From Daucus carota subsp. sativus (taxonomy: Eukaryota; Streptophyta; Magnoliopsida; Apiales; Apiaceae), in NCBI RefSeq assembly GCF_001625215.2, contig NC_030381.2, positions 15,649,131 to 15,713,130 of the forward strand: 64,000 bases of DNA, read 5' to 3'. The notes beneath the pieces are model-generated. The model was given only the letters and a program-made list of their open reading frames with translations. It was not told where the DNA came from and searched no databases. The position numbers and the translations under genes were made by a program. Shown in pieces: positions 58,979-64,000 of this stretch (its first letter is position 1; each line of letters starts with the position of its first letter).

Positions 58979-60159
58979 CCCCCAAACTTAAACCGATGCT
59001 TGTCCTCAAGCATAGATACACACACAAACACTAATAATGTAATAAATGAATGCAACTAAATGCCTACATCTAAGCGAATCATGAAGTGTAATCCTTGTTA
59101 ACTTAGCATCCTCCAAATATGCAACACTCTCGGCATTCATCTCTTTCACATCTTATCCATGTTCTCTTCCACTACAAGTGTGAAGTGCATCGTGTGTGCT
59201 AGCATGCTCACTAGTGAAACAAAACAAAGACCATCAAACTTCACAAAGTCCTCACTATGAGCCGTTAATCAGAATAAGGCTTAAACGCTTCTTTACTAAA
59301 GAGTCAACTACAATTTAAGGTCACTAAAGAATTCCTATGCCTCTCCTATTTTTTTCTATTTTTTTTTCTTTTTTTTTCTTGCTAAGTCTAAGGTTGGGAC
59401 GCTTCTCAGTGTAAGTGAGTCACGACCGCCATTCAATTTTGCTTTTTCTATTTTTTTTTCTTTTTTTTTTTAATCAAGTAATTCTCCAGTAATCAAAGGT
59501 TGTGAAAGGTCACCAAGAATCTGCTTATTCTAATACATTCGCACTTAATACCAGCACAAGTACATGGATCGTCCCTTTCACATGACATTGCATTTTACCC
59601 ATTGATCTCAAAGGAGTACCTGATATTTTTTTTTTCTCTTTTTTTTTCTTTTCTTTTTTTTTTAGAAAGGCATATTCATCCCTCAACTCCCCCAAACTTA
59701 AGATTTACAAACTCTAATTTCAAAAAGAGAATACTCCAAACTCTACGCCCGACTCAACGCAAGGACTCAAGAAATAAGTTAGTCTAAGTCTTATCTCTAG
59801 AGCATAAGTGTAATTACAATTTCCACACAAGTAGTTTTCAAGTAACAAGTCATCACATATGATCGAGATTACTAGCCAAGAAATTATGCACATAAACTCA
59901 TCATAGGAAATCAACTTGGAACAACTTCAAGATTCATGCAAATACAACTATATGAAACTACTAACACATACTACACAAGCATATATAAAACAAAACTACT
60001 AATATGTAACAATATGAATTAATATGCTAAACTATATGCAACATGCAACCTATATGAACCTATATGAACACACACATCACTAATAGTCCTTAGATTACCA
60101 CCCCCAAACTTAAAATCTTCAATGTCCTCATTGAAGGTGATAAAAAGGATCGAATGTAC
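58979..60159 (-). other. Athila 3' untranslated region with repeated polypurine tracts
   Basis: Non-coding. The sequence CCCCCAAACTTAA (AAGTTTGGGGG on minus) occurs at 58979, about 59690 and about 60101. Long homopyrimidine runs lie at 59340-59380, 59440-59475 and 59625-59665. The LTR-adjacent tract is the functional candidate. Confidence 0.7.
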
Positions 60160-61353
60160 CTATAAGGAGTCAGAACGATCACTCTCCTCACCCTCATCGG
60201 GTGAAGAGTCAGCTGGAGGATAAATCATATCTGCACCGAACACAGGCCACTCCACGTCTACGCCCGTAGCACGAAAAGCAGTCCCCAACGCCTGTGTCAA
60301 ATCCCTCGCAAAACGGCTATGCATATCATGCATAGTATCCATACGCCTCGCGAGCCGCCTAAACTGGGAATCACTGAAACCACGGCGCCCTGTACCAGAG
60401 CTCTCCACGGGCTCAGAAGGCCCCGCAATCTCCCGAACTGGTGAAACTGGAGGTGGTGCTCTCATCCGTCTACCCTCGGCATCTCTATAACCCAATCCGC
60501 GAAGGCTAGCGTAACCACCCTGCCACTCAGGTAGCCGCTCTATAATAGCATGATCAATAGCGGCACCCGGCATCTGCAACTGCTCATCTGCTGACCAACG
60601 AACACCCACTGCAGTACATAACTTGGTCACTATCGTCGCGTGAGGTATAGCCACTCCAGTGCGACTCCTCAAAAATCTCATGATGTTTTGGTGGATGACG
60701 TATGCAATATCCACATACTTCCCACTCAGAATCCCAAACAACAATATAGCCCGATCGACAGTGACATCGTGGTGGTGTCCCGATGGCATAATACTATGAC
60801 AAATAAACAGGTTCCAAGCTCGAGCATACCTGTTCATAGTAGAGGCAGGGAAAGAGGCTCTCACATTAGTAGACGGATTACGCTTCCACGTAGTACCCGG
60901 AATGTATAACTCATAGACAATTTGATCTAAATCAATGTTCCTCTTGTCCTTTCTCACCCAATCATCCTGCGTAGTCCCCATCTCGGTACCCCCAATAAGT
61001 GCTTGGATTGTCTCCAAGGTGTAATCCACCGTCCACCCCCTAACAACCGAATACCCGTTTTGATCCGCTCGGGCATTAGCATAAAACTCCCGCACAATAC
61101 TCATCGGCACCGGTGCCGGTGCCTCACAAAATGACTCCCACCCCCTATTCCGAATCATCTGCACCAACTCACCATCACCCGGTGAAGGCAAGAACCCCCT
61201 CTCCTTAGCAATAGGCTTGCCCAAAAGCCGAGTAAACTCCTCTCGAGCCTCCGGAGTCGTGAACTTAGCAACCTCAACCCCCAAACTCGATGAATCCGTA
61301 GATGTGCCTCGCACACTACTACTTTCGGCTCTCCTCGCTCTTTTGGGTGCCAT
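60160..61353 (-). CDS. Athila additional ORF (plant transposon protein domain)
   Basis: 397 residues from the ATG at 61353 (MAPKRARRAESSS). The open frame extends further upstream, but this start has a good context (CCATGG) and the usual MAPK-type beginning. The N-terminus is basic. The body has FTRLLGKPIAKERGFLP, VREFYANARADQNGY, RYARAWNLFICHSIMPS and VDRAILLFGILSGKYVDIA, then a proline-rich and acidic C-terminus (SPDEGEESDRSDSL). This is the putative plant transposon protein family found downstream of pol in Athila/Calypso elements, historically called envelope-like. No membrane anchor is evident. It is intact here. Its role is not established. Confidence 0.75.
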   Translation of the reverse strand: MAPKRARRAESSSVRGTSTDSSSLGVEVAKFTTPEAREEFTRLLGKPIAKERGFLPSPGDGELVQMIRNRGWESFCEAPAPVPMSIVREFYANARADQNGYSVVRGWTVDYTLETIQALIGGTEMGTTQDDWVRKDKRNIDLDQIVYELYIPGTTWKRNPSTNVRASFPASTMNRYARAWNLFICHSIMPSGHHHDVTVDRAILLFGILSGKYVDIAYVIHQNIMRFLRSRTGVAIPHATIVTKLCTAVGVRWSADEQLQMPGAAIDHAIIERLPEWQGGYASLRGLGYRDAEGRRMRAPPPVSPVREIAGPSEPVESSGTGRRGFSDSQFRRLARRMDTMHDMHSRFARDLTQALGTAFRATGVDVEWPVFGADMIYPPADSSPDEGEESDRSDSL

Positions 61354-61479
61354 GGGTTTGAATGTGTGTAGTGGGTGTAGAGATTTTTTGGAAGATTTAG
61401 AGAAAGATAGGAAGTGGTGTAGGATTGTGTAAATAGGTGAATGTATATGAATGTAGTGTTTGAATTGGATTAGGAACAA

Positions 61480-62032
61480 GTGTGTTGGAAGAAAGAGATG
61501 AGATTATGCTTGTGGGTTTGTATGGATTTGTAAGTATATGTATGTATAGATGTGGAGATGGAAGAATATGGAGTTGGGGTTGAGTTGGGGGAATTTAGGG
61601 GCTTAAACTAGGTTTTTGGAAGAGGATAAGAGGGCTGGGATTACAAAAAACGAGCTGGGATAGACCAAAAACGAGCAGAAATTTTTTTTTTTTTTTATAT
61701 ACCAGGCTGCCCACTGCCGTTCCGGCGCAGGCGCCCCTGCCACGGCGCAGGCGCGCCGCTCGCGCGGGTGCGCTGCGCGTGGCGCGGGTGCGCGAAACCG
61801 GCAGTGAACACTCGGCTGTTGCAAGCGCCACTGGTGGTTCGGCGCGGGTGCCGCGCGTTTTGGCGCACCTGCCCCGTTCCGCCAGTGGTTTAACACCCAA
61901 AAATTTTTCTAACTCCAAAAAAAATATTTTTTTTTCTTTTTTTTTTCTAAAAAATTAAAACAGTAAAACGCGTGGGTTGCCTCCCACGAAGCGCTTGTTT
62001 AACGTCATTAGCTTGACGTGAAGTCCCAAGAA
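61480..62032 (-). other. Athila spacer with GC-rich repeats
   Basis: Holds a GC-rich block at about 61705-61885 made of GGCGCGGGTGCGC-like units, beside T- and A-runs (61681-61696, 61918-61950). Short frames through the block are artefacts of its composition. Confidence 0.65.
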
Positions 62033-64000
62033 TTAAATAATAGTGAGGATGGTGCTTACCGACTCGCGATTCACTGGTCCTCCGAAATATGGCTTCAATC
62101 TTTGTCCATTCACTTTAAATGATTCCTCCGGTGTTGTTTCATATATTTCAATTGCTCCATGTGGAAACACCGTCTTTATTGTGAAAGGACCCGACCATCT
62201 AGATTTCAACTTTCCCGGAAATAGTCTTAGGCGAGAATTAAAAAGTAACACTTGTTGGCCAATGAAGAAATCCTTTTGCACCAACTTTCTATCATGCCAT
62301 CTCTTCACTTTTTCCTTGTAGAGTTTATTGTTCTCGTACGCCTGAAGCCTAAACTCGTCGAGTTCATTAATTTGAAGCATTCTTTTCTCACCAGCAGCTG
62401 TCATATCCAAGTTCAATTTCTTCAAGGCCCAATATGCTTTGTGCTCTAACTCCGCGGGCAAAAGACATGCTTTTCCATAGACCAACTGAAATGGTGACAT
62501 CCCCAATGGAGTCTTATAAGCCGTTCTATAGGCCCAAACGGCCTCATCAAGCTTCAACGCCGAATCTTTCCTCGAAGGACTCACAACTTTCTCTAAGATT
62601 CGCTTGATTTCACGATTAGATACCTCAGCTTGGCCATTCGTCTGAGGATGATAGGCTGTGGCAACTCTATGATTGATACCAAACCGTTCCATCAGCGCTG
62701 TGAACTTGCGATTGCAAAAGTGTGATCCTTCATCACTGATTATAACTCGAGGAGTACCAAAACGAGTGAATATGTTCTTCTGAAGAAAATTTATGACTAC
62801 CGCAGCGGTGTTGTTTGGTAAAGCTTTGACTTCGACCCATTTAGACACGTAATCCACAGCGAGAAGAATGTAGAGATTATTGCAAGACGAGATAAAGGGC
62901 CCCATGAAGTCTATACCCCACACATCGAAGATTTCAACCTCAAGAAGTACATTGAGGGGCATTTCATCCCTTCGAGAAATATTACCAACCCTTTGACAAC
63001 GATCGCATTTCAACACAAACTGATGAGCGTCCTTGAAGAGTGTAGGCCAAAAGAAACCCGCCTGTAAAATACGAGCAGCTGTCTTCTGCCCTCCATAGTG
63101 TCCTCCATAAGTGGAGTCGTGGTAAGCTTGCAAGATTCCTTCAATCTCACTGTACGGAATGCACCTTCTGATAATTTGATCGGAACCTTGGCGAAACAAG
63201 AAAGGCTCATCCCAACGATACCACTTCGCCTCATGAAGAAACTTTTTCTTTTGAGCATAAGACAAATCAGGAGAAATGACATTACTCACCAGATAATTCA
63301 CTATATCCGCAAACCATGGCTCTTCTTCTTGGACCCCAAATAATTGTTCATCAGGAAAAGACTCATTGATTAGAGTGGTGTCCTTGGATGCTCGCGCTTG
63401 ATCTTCCAATCGAGAGAGATGATCAGCCACCTGATTTTCAGTACCCTTTCTATCCTTGATCTCTAACTCGAACTCCTGAAGTAAGAGAACCCATCGAATC
63501 AATCGAGGTTTCGAGTCTTTCTTTGATACTAGATACCGAATGGCAGCATGATCGGTGTAAACCAACACCTTTGTCCCAAGCAAATAAGACCTGAATTTCT
63601 CGAATCCATAAACAATAGCCAGCAGCTCCTTCTCTGTAGTAGTGTAATTCAGCTGAGCACCATTGAGAGTCTTACTAGCATAGTAAATCACATGGAAGAT
63701 GTTATTCTTTCTCTGACCAAGCACAGCTCCCACCGCATAGTCACTAGCATCACACATCATCTCGAAAGGCTCATTCCAATCAGGTGCAGTAATAACAGGT
63801 GCTGTGGTTAATTTCTTCTTAAGAGTTTCGAACGCAGCCAAGCACTCTTCATCAAATTTGAAGGGCACGTCCTTTTCTAACAAGTTGCACAAGGGTTTGG
63901 TGATTTTAGAGAAGTCCTTGATGAACCGTCGATAGAAACCTGCGTGACCAAGAAAACTCCGAATCCCCTTTACTGAGATGGGTGGAGGAAGATTTTCAAT
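62033..64000 (-). CDS. Athila pol, C-terminal part (RT end, RNase H, integrase); partial at the right edge
   Basis: The open frame runs from the window edge ([15 protein letters not shown], the reverse transcriptase thumb/connection) to a stop at 62033, 656 codons without interruption. RNase H shows [29 protein letters not shown] and [10 protein letters not shown]. The integrase has an HHCC zinc finger ([15 protein letters not shown]) and the catalytic triad in [19 protein letters not shown] and [15 protein letters not shown]. The C-terminus carries [18 protein letters not shown], the usual gypsy integrase tail. The uninterrupted frame points to a young copy. Confidence 0.93.
   Translation of the reverse strand: MENLPPPISVKGIRSFLGHAGFYRRFIKDFSKITKPLCNLLEKDVPFKFDEECLAAFETLKKKLTTAPVITAPDWNEPFEMMCDASDYAVGAVLGQRKNNIFHVIYYASKTLNGAQLNYTTTEKELLAIVYGFEKFRSYLLGTKVLVYTDHAAIRYLVSKKDSKPRLIRWVLLLQEFELEIKDRKGTENQVADHLSRLEDQARASKDTTLINESFPDEQLFGVQEEEPWFADIVNYLVSNVISPDLSYAQKKKFLHEAKWYRWDEPFLFRQGSDQIIRRCIPYSEIEGILQAYHDSTYGGHYGGQKTAARILQAGFFWPTLFKDAHQFVLKCDRCQRVGNISRRDEMPLNVLLEVEIFDVWGIDFMGPFISSCNNLYILLAVDYVSKWVEVKALPNNTAAVVINFLQKNIFTRFGTPRVIISDEGSHFCNRKFTALMERFGINHRVATAYHPQTNGQAEVSNREIKRILEKVVSPSRKDSALKLDEAVWAYRTAYKTPLGMSPFQLVYGKACLLPAELEHKAYWALKKLNLDMTAAGEKRMLQINELDEFRLQAYENNKLYKEKVKRWHDRKLVQKDFFIGQQVLLFNSRLRLFPGKLKSRWSGPFTIKTVFPHGAIEIYETTPEESFKVNGQRLKPYFGGPVNRESVSTILTII

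Larger units (their letters stand above)
57654..64000 (-). mobile_element. Athila-type Ty3/gypsy retrotransposon, 3' part
   Basis: Minus-oriented. From the right edge it holds pol (reverse transcriptase end, RNase H, integrase; 64000-62033), a GC-rich spacer, an extra ORF (61353-60160), a 1.2-kb untranslated region with repeated polypurine tracts, and the 3' LTR (58978-57654). The extra ORF downstream of integrase, carrying the plant transposon protein domain, and the AAGTTTGGGGG tract fit the Athila lineage. Both ORFs in the window are open. The 5' half lies outside. Confidence 0.85.

Noticed and set aside
61595..61918. Alanine/arginine-rich frames in the Athila spacer
   Set aside because: Pure result of the GGCGCGGGTGC repeats.

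Overview
This is nuclear DNA of a flowering plant, almost certainly a eudicot. It is AT-rich, its genes carry many small GT-AG introns, and most of it is nested plant transposons. The species cannot be read from the sequence. An asterid with a large repeat-rich genome is a guess.

Region 1 (1-12388) is the only clearly host-genic part. It starts with a SINE (about 45-321) that has perfect 10-bp target duplications. Next is an intact three-exon gene for a half-size ABC transporter, very like Arabidopsis ABCG25, the plasma-membrane abscisic acid exporter (1647-8686). Its second intron is 4.8 kb and holds at least one MITE, and a perfect ABA-response element lies in its promoter. A short single-B3-domain transcription factor gene (9649-10104, minus) follows, then AT-rich intergenic DNA with a foldback element and an (AT)n tract.

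Region 2 (12389-64000) reads as one nest of elements. A decayed LTR fragment (12389 to about 13130) precedes a CACTA (En/Spm) transposon that begins at 13253 and does not end in the window. Its TNP2-type transposase gene (36334-37514) has been hit twice. A 21.4-kb Helitron (14691-36055, minus) sits in the intron upstream of the transposase start codon. A Sirevirus-type Ty1/copia retrotransposon (from 37515, minus) interrupts the transposase reading frame. The Sirevirus in turn carries a very young non-autonomous retrotransposon with 4.7-kb LTRs (LARD-like, 41924-52987, 5-bp target duplication CTTGG) inside its reverse transcriptase, and an Athila-type Ty3/gypsy element (from 57654, minus, running off the right edge) in its 5' leader.

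The Helitron is the most notable system. It encodes an apparently intact Rep/PIF1-helicase protein of at least 1,581 residues over eight or more exons. It also has three tandem replication protein A 70-kDa-like genes on the same strand. On the opposite strand is an intact 11-exon gene predicted to make a 566-residue protein with four B3 DNA-binding domains, including a triplicated micro-exon. Between the RPA and B3 genes lies a four-unit, roughly 695-bp tandem array with an A-B-A-B higher-order pattern. The Rep/helicase and RPA-like proteins fit a rolling-circle transposition toolkit. The B3 gene looks like captured or recruited regulatory cargo.

Splice sites, exon phases and element ends were read by eye. 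No alignment or database search was run.
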